From Mycobacterium sp. 1465703.0 (lineage in GTDB: Bacteria; Actinomycetota; Actinomycetes; Mycobacteriales; Mycobacteriaceae): a stretch of 64,000 nucleotides of DNA. The position numbers were made by a program, and so were the translations under genes. The notes beneath the pieces were generated by a model, which was not told the DNA's origin, made no database searches, and saw only the letters and a list, made by a program, of their open reading frames with translations. Below, in pieces: positions 1 to 7,890 of the stretch. Within the stretch, counting starts at the first letter, position 1. Every line of letters begins with the position of its first letter. Where the stretch lies: positions 28,680 to 92,679 of the forward strand of contig NZ_LZKU01000076.1 of the NCBI RefSeq assembly GCF_001672975.1, written 5' to 3'.

Positions 1-1
1 C

Positions 2-538
2 CGCGACGCGCTCCTGGCGGTCGGCCTCAACGGTCAGCCGCTGCCTATCGACCACGGCTACCCGGCCCGGCTGGTAGTGCCCGGGCTCTACGGGTACGTG
101 TCGGCCACCAAGTGGGTCGTCGAGATGGAGCTGACCCGCTTCGACAGAGCGCAGGCGTACTGGACGCGGCAAGGCTGGGCACCGCGTGCGCCCATCAAGA
201 CCGAGTCGCGGATCGACGTACCGACAGCTGGTCAGACGGTGCCAGTGGGGCCCGTGGTGTTCGGCGGTGTCGCCTGGGCACAGAATCGTGGCGTGCGGGC
301 TGTTGAGGTCCTCATCGACGACGGCGCGTGGCAGCCCGCCGAACAGGGCGCGAGCTATTCCAACGGGACGTGGCGGTTGTGGAGCTTCCCGTGGCAGGCG
401 AAAAGCCCTGGGAAACACACCATCACCGTGCGCGCCACCGACAACACCGGAGCTGTCCAGACGGCGGATCGCGTTGGTACCGTCCCGGACGGCGCCACCG
501 GCTGGCACTCGGTGGACTTCACCGTAGCGGAGCGCTGA
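2..538 (+). CDS. Molybdopterin-dependent oxidoreductase, C-terminal part (sulfite-oxidase fold), cut by window edge
   Basis: The reading frame is open from the window edge and ends at TGA 536-538, giving about 178 residues. Early residues read NGQPLPIDHGYPARLVVPG, which matches the end of the Moco-binding domain of the sulfite oxidase family. A conserved YGYVSATKWV stretch follows. The rest, from about residue 65, looks like the Ig-like Mo-co dimerisation domain (VDFTV near the end). Family members oxidise small substrates using a Mo-pterin cofactor; mycobacterial versions often have N-terminal membrane segments, which would lie outside the window. The substrate cannot be told. The gene is convergent with a small membrane protein gene 15 bp downstream. 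Confidence 0.85.
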   Translation, partial: RDALLAVGLNGQPLPIDHGYPARLVVPGLYGYVSATKWVVEMELTRFDRAQAYWTRQGWAPRAPIKTESRIDVPTAGQTVPVGPVVFGGVAWAQNRGVRAVEVLIDDGAWQPAEQGASYSNGTWRLWSFPWQAKSPGKHTITVRATDNTGAVQTADRVGTVPDGATGWHSVDFTVAER

Positions 539-553
539 GGCACTATTTCGGTG

Positions 554-754
554 CTAGCTGGAAGAGAGTTTCCGCCAGCTGAACACCGCAATCACGATGC
601 CGATCAGTACCGTGATCGGACCGATGCCGGACCAGGTCGTGGTGTTGCTCATCGGGCTACCACCAAGCACTCCGAATCCCTGGAGCGCCCAGATCAGACC
701 GAACAGCGCGACAATCAGCCCGAGCGCAAATGTGGCGACGAAAGTCCTTCTCAT
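554..754 (-). CDS. Small two-helix membrane protein, unknown function
   Basis: A 66-residue protein with two clear hydrophobic segments: residues 5-28 (from VATFALGLIVALFGLIWAL) and about 43-59 (ITVLIGIVIAVFSW), separated by a short Gly/Ser/Thr loop. The C-terminus is short and basic, then SSS. I do not recognise a named family. Small two-helix proteins of this kind are common and poorly annotated in mycobacteria. It is convergent with the molybdopterin oxidoreductase tail. Its hydrophobic pattern makes it much more likely coding than the overlapping plus-strand frame. Confidence 0.6.
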   Translation of the reverse strand: MRRTFVATFALGLIVALFGLIWALQGFGVLGGSPMSNTTTWSGIGPITVLIGIVIAVFSWRKLSSS

Positions 755-998
755 ACAGGGATGCTAGCGCCGGAGTGGGATGTCGCGCCTTGCCCAACGG
801 TTGGCGCGGGCATTGCTGATTCCAACGAATGTGACTTTTTGAGACTCTTGGCCGAGGTCGACGAATCTTTCGGAGGTTCGGCGTGTCGGGATTAGTCATC
901 GACAAGCCGCCCGGCAGCGGTGTTGATCCGCAGTGGAATCCCCACGATCGTCCCGCCCTGGGGAGTGGGCGGTTGTGCGACGCGCTTAACTTGAGCAT

Positions 999-2015
999 GT
1001 GGCATATCGTGCCGTCCTGGCTACCCCACTGTCTGGGCCGCTGGCCAGATTCGGGAAAGCGGGGGCGAGCGCCCTTGGTCTCTGGGCCGACCGTTCCGGA
1101 GTAAGTCTGGAGGTCGTCGACGCTTACCCGTCCGCGGCATCCGCGATACGGGCCGCTGAGGCGAGCCGGCCCGACGTGGTGTTCGGCCCCTACGGTTCGG
1201 GGCCGGCGATCGCTGCCGCGGGCGCCAGCACAGGGGTTGTCTGGAACCACGGTGGCGCCACCGTCCGGCTGGCGCGGCCGGTGTATCCGCGTGTTGTCAA
1301 CGGGGAGTCGCCCGGTTACCGCTATTTGGCTGCGGTGCTCGAAACCCTTGTCGCCGAAGGCCTTGGTAAAGGCTCGGAGGTTGTGCTTATGCACGTGGAT
1401 ACGGTGTTCGGCCGCGAGGTGGCAGCGGGGGCGGCGGTGGCGGCGCGGCGACTTGGTCTCTTGACGCGGTCGGTCGCTTTTCGGCCAGGGCGGGCGAGAG
1501 ACGTGCTGGCGGAAGTCCCGGGGGGCGATGTGCTGTTGACGGCCGGTTCCTTCGACGACGACGTCACTATCGCGCGGTGGCGTAGCGAACGCCGTTGGCG
1601 TGCGGTGGGGCTGGTCGCCGCCGGAGTGGAGGAGTTGCGGCGCGCAATCGGCCAGCACGTTGAGGGCCTGTATGGACCTTGCCAGTGGTTCGACGACGGG
1701 ACAGATGATCCCGCGGACGGACCCAACAGCGAGTGGTTCAGCCGGTGTTACCGGGACGCGAACGGTACCGAGCCGCCCTATCCGGCTGCTGCGGCGTTCG
1801 CCGCGGGTGTCATTTGGCAGCGCTGCGTGAAGGAAGCCGACACCGTTGAATCCTTGTCGGTGCTGGCCGCGTCACAACAACTCGATACCACCACCTTGTT
1901 CGGTCGGTTTCGTGTCGACCCGGTCACTGGCGTGCAAACCGGCCATCAGATTCGCGTCGTTCAGTGGCGAGGCGGACAGCGGGTGCTCGTTGACCGGCCG
2001 CTTCGTCCTACGTGA
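999..2015 (+). CDS. Branched-chain-amino-acid-type receptor (periplasmic-binding fold) without signal peptide
   Basis: A 338-residue protein with the bilobal type I periplasmic-binding fold (Peripla_BP_6, LivJ/AmiC-like). It opens at once with the first beta strand (AVLATPLSGPLARFG). The diagnostic DVVFGPYGSGPA follows near residue 60, then a VVLMHVDTVFGRE hinge strand, then YPAAAAFAAGVIWQRCV near the end. The GTG start leaves no signal peptide or lipobox, and the only in-frame upstream codons before a TAA (987) add none. No ABC permease or ATPase genes lie nearby. The product may therefore be a cytosolic ligand sensor (AmiC-like) rather than a transport component. A strong hairpin terminator follows at 2094-2124. 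Confidence 0.7.
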   Translation: MAYRAVLATPLSGPLARFGKAGASALGLWADRSGVSLEVVDAYPSAASAIRAAEASRPDVVFGPYGSGPAIAAAGASTGVVWNHGGATVRLARPVYPRVVNGESPGYRYLAAVLETLVAEGLGKGSEVVLMHVDTVFGREVAAGAAVAARRLGLLTRSVAFRPGRARDVLAEVPGGDVLLTAGSFDDDVTIARWRSERRWRAVGLVAAGVEELRRAIGQHVEGLYGPCQWFDDGTDDPADGPNSEWFSRCYRDANGTEPPYPAAAAFAAGVIWQRCVKEADTVESLSVLAASQQLDTTTLFGRFRVDPVTGVQTGHQIRVVQWRGGQRVLVDRPLRPT

Positions 2016-2093
2016 GCATCGAACTCACATCAGCGGGAGTCAGCGTGAAATCCTTTACCTGCCACTATCTGATGTCTCCAGGCATACTCACGG

Positions 2094-2124
2094 CCCGAAC
2101 CCTCGTTCGGGGTTCGGGTTTTCT
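2094..2124 (+). terminator. Rho-independent terminator
   Basis: A perfect 9-bp stem (CCCGAACCC at 2094-2102 paired with GGGTTCGGG at 2110-2118) closes a 7-nt loop and is followed by TTTTCTT. It lies 78 bp after the receptor-like gene and 84 bp before the 3' end of the convergent monooxygenase gene. It is oriented by its T-tract to stop plus-strand transcription. Confidence 0.85.
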
Positions 2125-2207
2125 TGAGGCAGCCCGCTCGACTGAGGCGGCCGTCCCGTCAGCGCGATACCCGAGCTGCCTACGACGGTTGCGGCACCGG
2201 GTGCCGG

Positions 2208-2828
2208 TCAGACCATCTCGGGTACACGCAGGTGTGCCACCGCCAACTCGAAGTCGGACTCGTCGAGCACCTCTGCGTGTGCTTCCTGACTGCCCGTAGC
2301 TCTGATCCTGTCCAACTCGTCCTTGTTCCGCTCCATCGCTTCGAAGCTGTCGAAGGTCGCCGAGGCTACGCCACGACCGGATGCTCGGTCGACTAGCAGG
2401 CTGCCACTGCAGAAACCTTCCAGTTCCTCGAGGGCGGGCAGGATTGTCATCTTGTAGAAGTCGATGCCTCGGTCGATCTGATCCGCGCCGACCTTGACCC
2501 AAGTGGCTCGGACACAGGCGCCCTCACTCGCGCGGTGCTCGCGATGCATGGCAGCGATCTCCCATTCCTCGACCTGCCTGCTTCCACCCAAAAGCTCGGC
2601 CGCCCGTTCACGAATCGGCCGAATGGACTCCTCGCTTGCGCGCATCGCCTCCTCGGACTCCCAGGAGGTGGTAACAATGCACCGGCCGGACGTTCGGTCG
2701 ACCAACAGGGACAAGCCAACGCACCCGTCGATGCCCTCGAGCGCGGGCATCACGCTGTCGCGCGTGTGCGCGATACCGGCGTCAATGGACGAGGGCTGCC
2801 CTTGGATGGTGGTGCTTCTTGCATACAT
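2208..2828 (-). CDS. Tandem ABM-type (antibiotic biosynthesis monooxygenase-like) protein
   Basis: A 206-residue protein made of two similar ferredoxin-like halves. Each has the same layout: a helix ending in (M/I)LPALE(G/E)(I/L), then the strand block SLLVDR(T/A)SGR, then a strand and helix ([13 protein letters not shown] in the first half, [14 protein letters not shown] in the second). This is the usual pattern of ABM/dabb-type domains, which form beta-barrel dimers that bind or oxidise small aromatic substrates. The duplication inside one chain is visible by eye. No cofactor residues are evident, so catalytic activity is uncertain. The gene stands alone; its 5' side faces the 433-bp gap before the sigma-factor gene. 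Confidence 0.65.
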   Translation of the reverse strand: MYARSTTIQGQPSSIDAGIAHTRDSVMPALEGIDGCVGLSLLVDRTSGRCIVTTSWESEEAMRASEESIRPIRERAAELLGGSRQVEEWEIAAMHREHRASEGACVRATWVKVGADQIDRGIDFYKMTILPALEELEGFCSGSLLVDRASGRGVASATFDSFEAMERNKDELDRIRATGSQEAHAEVLDESDFELAVAHLRVPEMV

Positions 2829-3261
2829 GATCTGCCTCCGTTGTATGTGGGGCAGCGTCTCGACGGCGCCGCCGGACTACTTCATCGTCCTCCAACAGGC
2901 AGAGCAGGGCAATGGGTGGCGGGTGTCAGCTGAGGGTACTACCGATTTGCTGAAATCTAGTGCGCGCCTGAACAATACGTGGTTAACAGTCAAGCCAAAC
3001 TAACAATTTTTGCGTCCGGCAGTAGGAGCGCGCTGTCCCCGAACTCGTGCCAGAGCAGCTGACGCCGGCGCAGCAGAGCCTTCTGCTTAGCGGCCTCCGC
3101 CAGGCCGTGGTCCAGAACCGGCTGGCGTGGGTGGTGACGGCCCGTCTGCCCTGCCAGGCGAATCTCACAAGCGATGGCACATGCGATACCAACTATTGCG
3201 ACCGCGCCCGCCGTGCGGCCGAGCCATCCGGCGACGTTCGAGTCGTGGCAGGCTTGGCAGT
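2829..3261. other. 433-bp intergenic stretch without a recognisable gene
   Basis: This is the divergent gap between the ABM protein gene and the ECF41-type sigma factor. Short open frames on both strands (up to about 70 residues) have unremarkable composition and no recognisable motif. I see no clear hairpin, tRNA or repeat. It presumably carries the promoters of both flanking genes; I could not identify boxes with confidence. Confidence 0.5.
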
Positions 3262-4170
3262 GTGACCGACCTCGTGGAGGACTTCGAGGCTCAGCGGCCG
3301 CGCCTGTTCTGGCTGGCCTACCGACTGCTGGGGTCGGCCAGCGAAGCCGAAGACGCGGTGCAGGATGCATACCTGCGACTGCACGGCGCAGACTCAGCGC
3401 TGATCGAATCGCTGCCGGGGTGGCTTACCAAGGTTGTCACGAACCTGTGCCTCAACCGGCTCACGTCGGCCCGCGCTCGCCGGGAGGTCTACCCTGGGCC
3501 GTGGCTTCCGGAGCCAGTCCTCACCGACGACCGGACACTCGGCCCGCAGGAAGTTGCCGAGCAACGCGAGTCGGTGTCCATCGCGCTGCTGAGCTTGATG
3601 GAGCAACTCACCCCCACCGAGCGGGCGGCGTTCGTGCTCAGAGAGGCATTCGCCTACAACCATTTAGAGATCGCCGAGATCCTCGAGACGTCGGAGGCCA
3701 ACGCCCGGCAGCTGTACCGGCGCGCGAGGCAACGCCTTGGTGAACCGCGGCGGCGTTTCCAACCTGATCGGACGCAGTGGCAGTCACTGGTTAATCAGTT
3801 CTTCACCGCCGCCACCGCCGGCGACGTCGCCGGGCTCGTCGAAATCTTGACCGCCGATGTGACGTCCACTGCCGACGGCGGCGGCAAGGTGGCGGCGGCC
3901 CGGCGCGTGGTCTCGGGCCGCGGCCGGATGGCCCAGTACGTGGCCCGCGTGTTCAGCAGAAACGTGGGGCAAATACGGCTGCGTCTGGACGTCGCCGAGG
4001 TCAACGGCGAGCCGGCGATGCTGGCATTCGACGGCGACACGCTGGCGGGCGTCTTGTACTTCGAGATCACGGGCGAGCAGATAGCCGCCCTGCGGATAGT
4101 CGCCAATCCCGACAAATTGCGATTTCTTGCCGAGCAGTTGTCACATCAGGCGGGCCTGCCCGGTTCATAG
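3262..4170 (+). CDS. ECF sigma factor of the ECF41 (SigJ-like) family with C-terminal NTF2-like domain
   Basis: About 302 residues from GTG 3262. The frame is open further upstream, but family N-termini start at VTDLVEDFEAQRPRLF. Region 2 (RLFWLAYRLLGSASEAEDAVQDAYLRL) and region 4 (LTPTERAAFVLREAF, then LETSEANARQLYRRAR) are clear. The linker has the WLPEPV motif. A C-terminal SnoaL/NTF2-like domain carries DGGG (about residue 210) and NPDKL near the end. These three motifs are hallmarks of ECF41 sigma factors, in which the extra domain replaces a classical anti-sigma factor and tunes activity. The adjacent epimerase-like oxidoreductase, 3 bp downstream, fits the known ECF41 gene neighbourhood. 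Confidence 0.88.
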   Translation: MTDLVEDFEAQRPRLFWLAYRLLGSASEAEDAVQDAYLRLHGADSALIESLPGWLTKVVTNLCLNRLTSARARREVYPGPWLPEPVLTDDRTLGPQEVAEQRESVSIALLSLMEQLTPTERAAFVLREAFAYNHLEIAEILETSEANARQLYRRARQRLGEPRRRFQPDRTQWQSLVNQFFTAATAGDVAGLVEILTADVTSTADGGGKVAAARRVVSGRGRMAQYVARVFSRNVGQIRLRLDVAEVNGEPAMLAFDGDTLAGVLYFEITGEQIAALRIVANPDKLRFLAEQLSHQAGLPGS

Positions 4171-4173
4171 GGT

Positions 4174-4983
4174 GTGACGAACTCAGTACTCGTAACCGGC
4201 GGCACGGGAACCGTAGGCCGTATCGTTGTCGACCACCTGGTGACCGCGGAGCAGGACGTCCGCGTTGTGAGCCGCGGGCGGCGACCCCGGCAGTCCACCG
4301 ACGTCCGGCATGTCGTGGGGGACGTGCAAACCGGTGATGGGCTCGACGCGGCGATGGACGGCGTCGATACGATCGTGCACTGCGTCTATCCCAGCGAGCA
4401 CCTGGTAGCGGCGGCCAAACGGGCGGGCGCACCGCATCTGGTGTACGTCTCCATCGTCGGAATCGACCGCGTCCCATTCGCCCTCTACCGGATGATGCTC
4501 GCCAACGAACGTCTGATCGCCGAGTCGGGCCTGCCGTGGACGGTGCTGCGGGCGACCCAGTTTCACGATCTGATCGCCTTCATGTTGCGCATGCTCGCGA
4601 AACCACCAGTTCTGGCGCTGCCCTCAGGCCTGCGGTTCCAACCGGTCGACGTGCGCGATGTGGGCGCCCGGTTGGCCCAATTGGCGCTGGCCGAGCCGAT
4701 CGGGCGTGCGCCGGATTTCGGCGGCCCGCGGGCGCGTGCGATCGACGATCTTGCCCGCAGCTACCTGGCGATCGTCGGTAAGCGGCGACCCATCATACCG
4801 GTTCGATTGCCCGGCAAGGTATTTGGTGGCATCCGCGCCGGCGGGCTGCTAACCCCGGAGCACGCCGCCGGCACGATCACCTTCGAGGAATACCTCGGCG
4901 AACAAGTTGCGGCGGGCCACCTGCCCTACCGCGACGCCATCCGCACTTACCTGCCGCACCGCCGACGCAAGGGGTCGCGGTGA
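4174..4983 (+). CDS. NAD(P)-binding epimerase/NmrA-like oxidoreductase
   Basis: A 269-residue protein starting (GTG) with a Rossmann dinucleotide-binding loop, VLVTGGTGTVGRIVVDHL. It continues with the atypical-SDR pattern: DVQTGDGLDAAMDGVDTIVHC, VYVSIVGIDR, and a TVLRATQFHDL stretch. The canonical YxxxK triad is absent, as in NmrA-like members that bind NAD(P) and may act as redox sensors or reductases. It starts 3 bp after the ECF41 gene and overlaps the next gene by 4 bp, so the three are almost certainly one operon. Oxidoreductases/epimerases are the typical ECF41 target class. The substrate is unknown. Confidence 0.82.
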   Translation: MTNSVLVTGGTGTVGRIVVDHLVTAEQDVRVVSRGRRPRQSTDVRHVVGDVQTGDGLDAAMDGVDTIVHCVYPSEHLVAAAKRAGAPHLVYVSIVGIDRVPFALYRMMLANERLIAESGLPWTVLRATQFHDLIAFMLRMLAKPPVLALPSGLRFQPVDVRDVGARLAQLALAEPIGRAPDFGGPRARAIDDLARSYLAIVGKRRPIIPVRLPGKVFGGIRAGGLLTPEHAAGTITFEEYLGEQVAAGHLPYRDAIRTYLPHRRRKGSR

Positions 4984-5435
4984 ACGCCCGGGTGATCGTG
5001 CTTCGCGCCGGGGTGTGGTTTCTCACGTTCGTGGAGATCGTGGTCGCGCTCGTCGCGACACTGGCCCCTCGGGCGTTCTACGACTACGTGCCCTGGGTGG
5101 ACCTCATCCCGCCGTTCTCCGAACACCTCATGCGCGACTACGGCGCCATGAATCTCTCGCTTGCGCTCGTATTCGTTGTCGCAGCAGTCACGATGGAGCT
5201 GCGCATGGTTCGGATCGCGCTGGGCGCCTATCTGCTGTTCGCCATCTCGCACCTGATCTTTCATCTCACACACCTGGAGCACTTCACGATGACGGCCGCG
5301 GTCGGGCAAACGATTTTGCTAACGGTTGCCGTGCTGCTGCCGGTTGGTCTGCTGATCCTCACGGCTTGGCGGCCAAGCCCAGCCGCCACAAAGGAAGCAA
5401 ATGACTGTCGTGAAGATCAGGCACTTGGTGACTAG
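4980..5435 (+). CDS. Four-helix membrane protein in the ECF41 operon
   Basis: A 151-residue protein with four hydrophobic helices: about residues 5-28 (VLRAGVWFLTFVEIVVALVA), 55-72 (YGAMNLSLALVFVVAAVTM), 76-92 (VRIALGAYLLFAISHLI) and 104-128 (VGQTILLTVAVLLPVGLLIL). The spacing resembles small DoxX/DUF4345-like membrane proteins, but I cannot assign a family firmly. GTG 4980 overlaps the stop of the epimerase gene (GTGA), indicating translational coupling. The tail is polar. It is probably regulated by the ECF41 factor; its role is unknown. Confidence 0.7.
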   Translation: MNARVIVLRAGVWFLTFVEIVVALVATLAPRAFYDYVPWVDLIPPFSEHLMRDYGAMNLSLALVFVVAAVTMELRMVRIALGAYLLFAISHLIFHLTHLEHFTMTAAVGQTILLTVAVLLPVGLLILTAWRPSPAATKEANDCREDQALGD

Positions 5436-5436
5436 C

Positions 5437-5627
5437 CGACCGGCCACGAATCATGCGCCCGCCGTGAGGGGGTCCGCATGCACGACCTACGCCATACGTT
5501 CGCCACTCTTTAGCTCTGGGCGGGGGTTCAGCTTATGCAGGTGGCGAAATGGCTGGGCCACAGTACGTTTACCCTCACTCTGGATTTCTACGGCGACTAC
5601 GAGCAGGGCCGCGAACACCCTGCCTGA
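5437..5627 (+). pseudogene. Decayed tyrosine recombinase (phage-type integrase) C-terminus
   Basis: In the frame of 5472 the translation gives VRMHDLRHTFATL, then an in-frame TAG (5511-5513), then LWAGVQLMQVAKWLGHST and FTLTLDFYGDYEQG, ending at TGA 5625-5627. HDLRHTFATL holds the catalytic H-x-x-R box. LGHST holds the last catalytic His, and the Y of DFYGDY is the nucleophile position of tyrosine recombinases. The N-terminal DNA-binding and early catalytic parts are missing; the frame is closed by a TAG at about 5434. No att repeats or other phage genes are seen. This is a relic of a lost integrative element sitting between two normal gene clusters. Confidence 0.82.
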
Positions 5628-5665
5628 GGCACTGGCTGAAACCGTGTTCCGAGGGGAGGACCGTG

Positions 5666-6307
5666 CTAGTCCGGTGATGCCTGTCGTTCGTGGATCCGTA
5701 ATGCCGTCAGCCGCGGATACAGGATTGCCGGACCGAGCCATCGAGCAACGAAGCGGCGCAGTGCGAGTCCATCGTGCGGCCGCTCTCCGGGATCGGTCAG
5801 CAGGGATTGCACTGTGCGCAGGGTCATTTCGGCCAGTTCACTGAGCGCGGCGGTGTCGAAGCCGTGCAGCTTCCAATCGACATCGAGGCGGTGGAAAACC
5901 GACAAGCAGAATGCGATCGCCGTGTCAGAGGTCAGCGAGGTGACGGGTTCGCCCTCATTTCGCCGGGTCAATAGGCTTTCCAGTTGCGGATCACCGGAGA
6001 GGTTCTCGACTCCGAACGAAACGCATTCGACAACTGCAGTGACCGGGTCGTTGAGTCCGTTGGCGTGTTCTGCGACCTGATCGATGAACCCGTTGACCGC
6101 ACGCATTGAGCTGGCGATGAGCAGCGCGTCAGCATTGGGAAAGTAGCGGTATACCGTCTGGCGAGTGACACCGAGCCTGCGGGCGACGTCGGCAAGGCGT
6201 ATCCCCGGTCCATGCTCGGCGACCTCCTCGTCTACCGCAGTCAGAATTCGCGAAATCGCCTCCTCGTCCGACGAGGGTGTCAAACCCGCCCAGCCACGAC
6301 TACGCAT
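5666..6307 (-). CDS. TetR-family transcriptional regulator
   Basis: A 213-residue protein with an N-terminal helix-turn-helix (RLADVARRLGVTRQTVYRYF, about residues 40-60), a textbook TetR DNA-binding region. The helical C-terminal half should form the ligand-binding and dimer domain. The gene overlaps the end of the upstream P450 gene by 8 bp, so the two are cotranscribed. The regulator probably controls its own operon and may respond to the P450 substrate; a candidate operator lies just upstream of the P450 start. Its 3' end faces the integrase relic. Confidence 0.9.
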   Translation of the reverse strand: MRSRGWAGLTPSSDEEAISRILTAVDEEVAEHGPGIRLADVARRLGVTRQTVYRYFPNADALLIASSMRAVNGFIDQVAEHANGLNDPVTAVVECVSFGVENLSGDPQLESLLTRRNEGEPVTSLTSDTAIAFCLSVFHRLDVDWKLHGFDTAALSELAEMTLRTVQSLLTDPGERPHDGLALRRFVARWLGPAILYPRLTALRIHERQASPD

Positions 6308-7553
6308 CCGCCGTCACAAGCCTTTCGCTGGTGAATTCAATCGGAAGAGTTGTCGGGCCGGTCATTCCCAGCAGAGGTTTCCACGGGGCTGGACCGACGC
6401 GATGCGGGGCGGGGAGGCGGCGGGTGAGGACGGTGAGCGCATCCGCCAGTTCCCGGCGTGCGAGGTTTGCCCCCAGGCAGTAATGAGCGCCACCGCCGAA
6501 CGTCAGAATTGGGGGAACGTCCTTGCGGGCAATGTCGAAGCGGTCAGCATCGCAATAGATCGCTGGATCTCGGTTGGCTGCAAAGGTGTTCGCGAATACA
6601 AAGGTCCCTGCCGGGAACATATAGCCACCGAACTCGACATCTTCGGTGGCCGCTCGCGGGACGATGCAGGCCGCCGGCGAGTGGCGCATGCTCTCCTCGA
6701 CCGCCTGCATCGCGAGTTGTGGTTGGTCGCGCAGCTTCGCCCATTGGTCTGGATGCTCGCAGAGCACCTGTACCGATGCCGCCAGTTGGTTTCGGGTGGT
6801 GTCCGTTCCCGCCATCAAGAAGCCGGCCACCAGCATGCGGAGTTCATCGAGATTCAGCCGATCGCCGTCACTTTCGGCGCGAATGAGTTCGGAGAGCAGA
6901 TCATCGGTCAGGTTGTTTCGGCGGGCAGCGACCATGTCATCGACGTAGCCGTCGAGTTCACTCCATGCGCGCATGATCGCAGCTTCATCGAAATTGGCAT
7001 CCGGTTGGAAGTTGAGGGCTTTGAAGATCTCCTCGGTCCAATCCGCGAACAGCTGCCAATCCTCGCGGGGCGCGCCGATTAGCGCGCACATGATCGGGGT
7101 CGGGTAGCGACGCGCGATGTCGGTCACGACGTCGCAGTTTCCGGCGTCGATCACGCGATCGATCAGCCCCTTCACCACCTCGTGGATCGTGTCGGTGAGG
7201 CGGGATGTCGCGCGGGGAGTGAACGCTTTGGAAACCAGTTTGCGTAACCGGACATGCGGCGCGCCGTCAAGGCCCAAGAGGCTATTCGCCATCTTGTCGT
7301 ACAACGGACCCGACGTGATGCCCTGGGCCGCCAGAGTGATACCGGGCGGCAAGCGGAATCTGTTGTCGCGCAATATTTCACGAGCCAGCTCGTAGGACAG
7401 GATCTCCGGGCCGAGGGGCCCGATGGCGATGGGCGCGCGCGATTGGGCCTTTCGGACATCTTCGAGGACGTCATGCGGAGTGGCGGTGAGGCCGTAATCG
7501 AACGTGGGAAGATCAGCGTCGAAAACGTTGGGGGCGGTGTTGTGCGCGTTCAT
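6300..7553 (-). CDS. Cytochrome P450
   Basis: A soluble bacterial-type P450 of 417 residues from the ATG at 7551-7553 (a longer frame runs to 7622, but family N-termini fit MNAHNTAPNVFDADLP). The oxygen-binding I-helix AGTDTTRN, the K-helix ExxR in EESMRHS, and the heme loop FGGGAHYCLGANLARRE with Cys359 as thiolate ligand are all present. It should insert oxygen into a hydrophobic substrate using ferredoxin electrons. No ferredoxin gene adjoins. It is the first gene of a P450-TetR operon. The CYP family and substrate cannot be assigned by eye. Confidence 0.93.
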   Translation of the reverse strand: MNAHNTAPNVFDADLPTFDYGLTATPHDVLEDVRKAQSRAPIAIGPLGPEILSYELAREILRDNRFRLPPGITLAAQGITSGPLYDKMANSLLGLDGAPHVRLRKLVSKAFTPRATSRLTDTIHEVVKGLIDRVIDAGNCDVVTDIARRYPTPIMCALIGAPREDWQLFADWTEEIFKALNFQPDANFDEAAIMRAWSELDGYVDDMVAARRNNLTDDLLSELIRAESDGDRLNLDELRMLVAGFLMAGTDTTRNQLAASVQVLCEHPDQWAKLRDQPQLAMQAVEESMRHSPAACIVPRAATEDVEFGGYMFPAGTFVFANTFAANRDPAIYCDADRFDIARKDVPPILTFGGGAHYCLGANLARRELADALTVLTRRLPAPHRVGPAPWKPLLGMTGPTTLPIEFTSERLVTADA

Positions 7554-7890
7554 CGATGTCCCAACTTCAGCGGGTGCGCCCAGACAGGCGTACGGACATA
7601 TATGTTCAGAGCGTATGACCATCGGTCAACATCGTCAAGGATCGCCGGAATATAACGAGGTCAGAAGTGCGAACGGCAAGCAAGATCATACAAATGTTCA
7701 GCCAATGTCCGTATCGATGGTCCAGTGACACTGTGGACGCCAGGCTCGCTGCACACCGCGCACTTCGCCGGTTTTACTAAGAGACCTGATGCGGGTGACT
7801 TTTCGTTCGCGATGTCTTCGAACGGGCCGCGGGCAGGAGACATTGGCCCACAACGAATCCGCGGCGGCGTGAAGAGTACCGTCATCTGAC
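7554..7890. other. 337-bp divergent promoter region (P450 / LLM oxidoreductase)
   Basis: There is no coding sequence I can support here. It should contain the promoters for the P450-TetR operon (leftward) and for the LLM oxidoreductase (rightward). It includes a 10-bp perfect palindrome ACATATATGT at 7596-7605 and two copies of the heptamer TGTTCAG (about 7603-7609 and 7694-7700). Base composition is AT-richer than the flanking genes, as expected for a regulatory region. Confidence 0.5.
7594..7607. promoter_or_regulatory. Candidate TetR operator upstream of the P450
   Basis: The site GGACATATATGTTC contains a perfect 10-bp palindrome, ACATATATGT (7596-7605), with one further matching outer pair. 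It lies about 43 bp upstream of the chosen P450 start and next to a TetR-family gene in the same operon, a typical autoregulatory arrangement. Binding is inferred, not shown. Confidence 0.35.

Noticed and set aside
657..1658. 333-codon minus-strand open frame
   Set aside because: Rich in Arg/Pro/His, no motif, overlaps the receptor-like gene; a GC-driven shadow.
4139..4145. TGTCACA as an ECF41 promoter for the epimerase gene
   Set aside because: It lies in the end of the sigma gene, 29 bp before the epimerase start, with no matching -10 (CGTC-type) at the right distance; probably chance.
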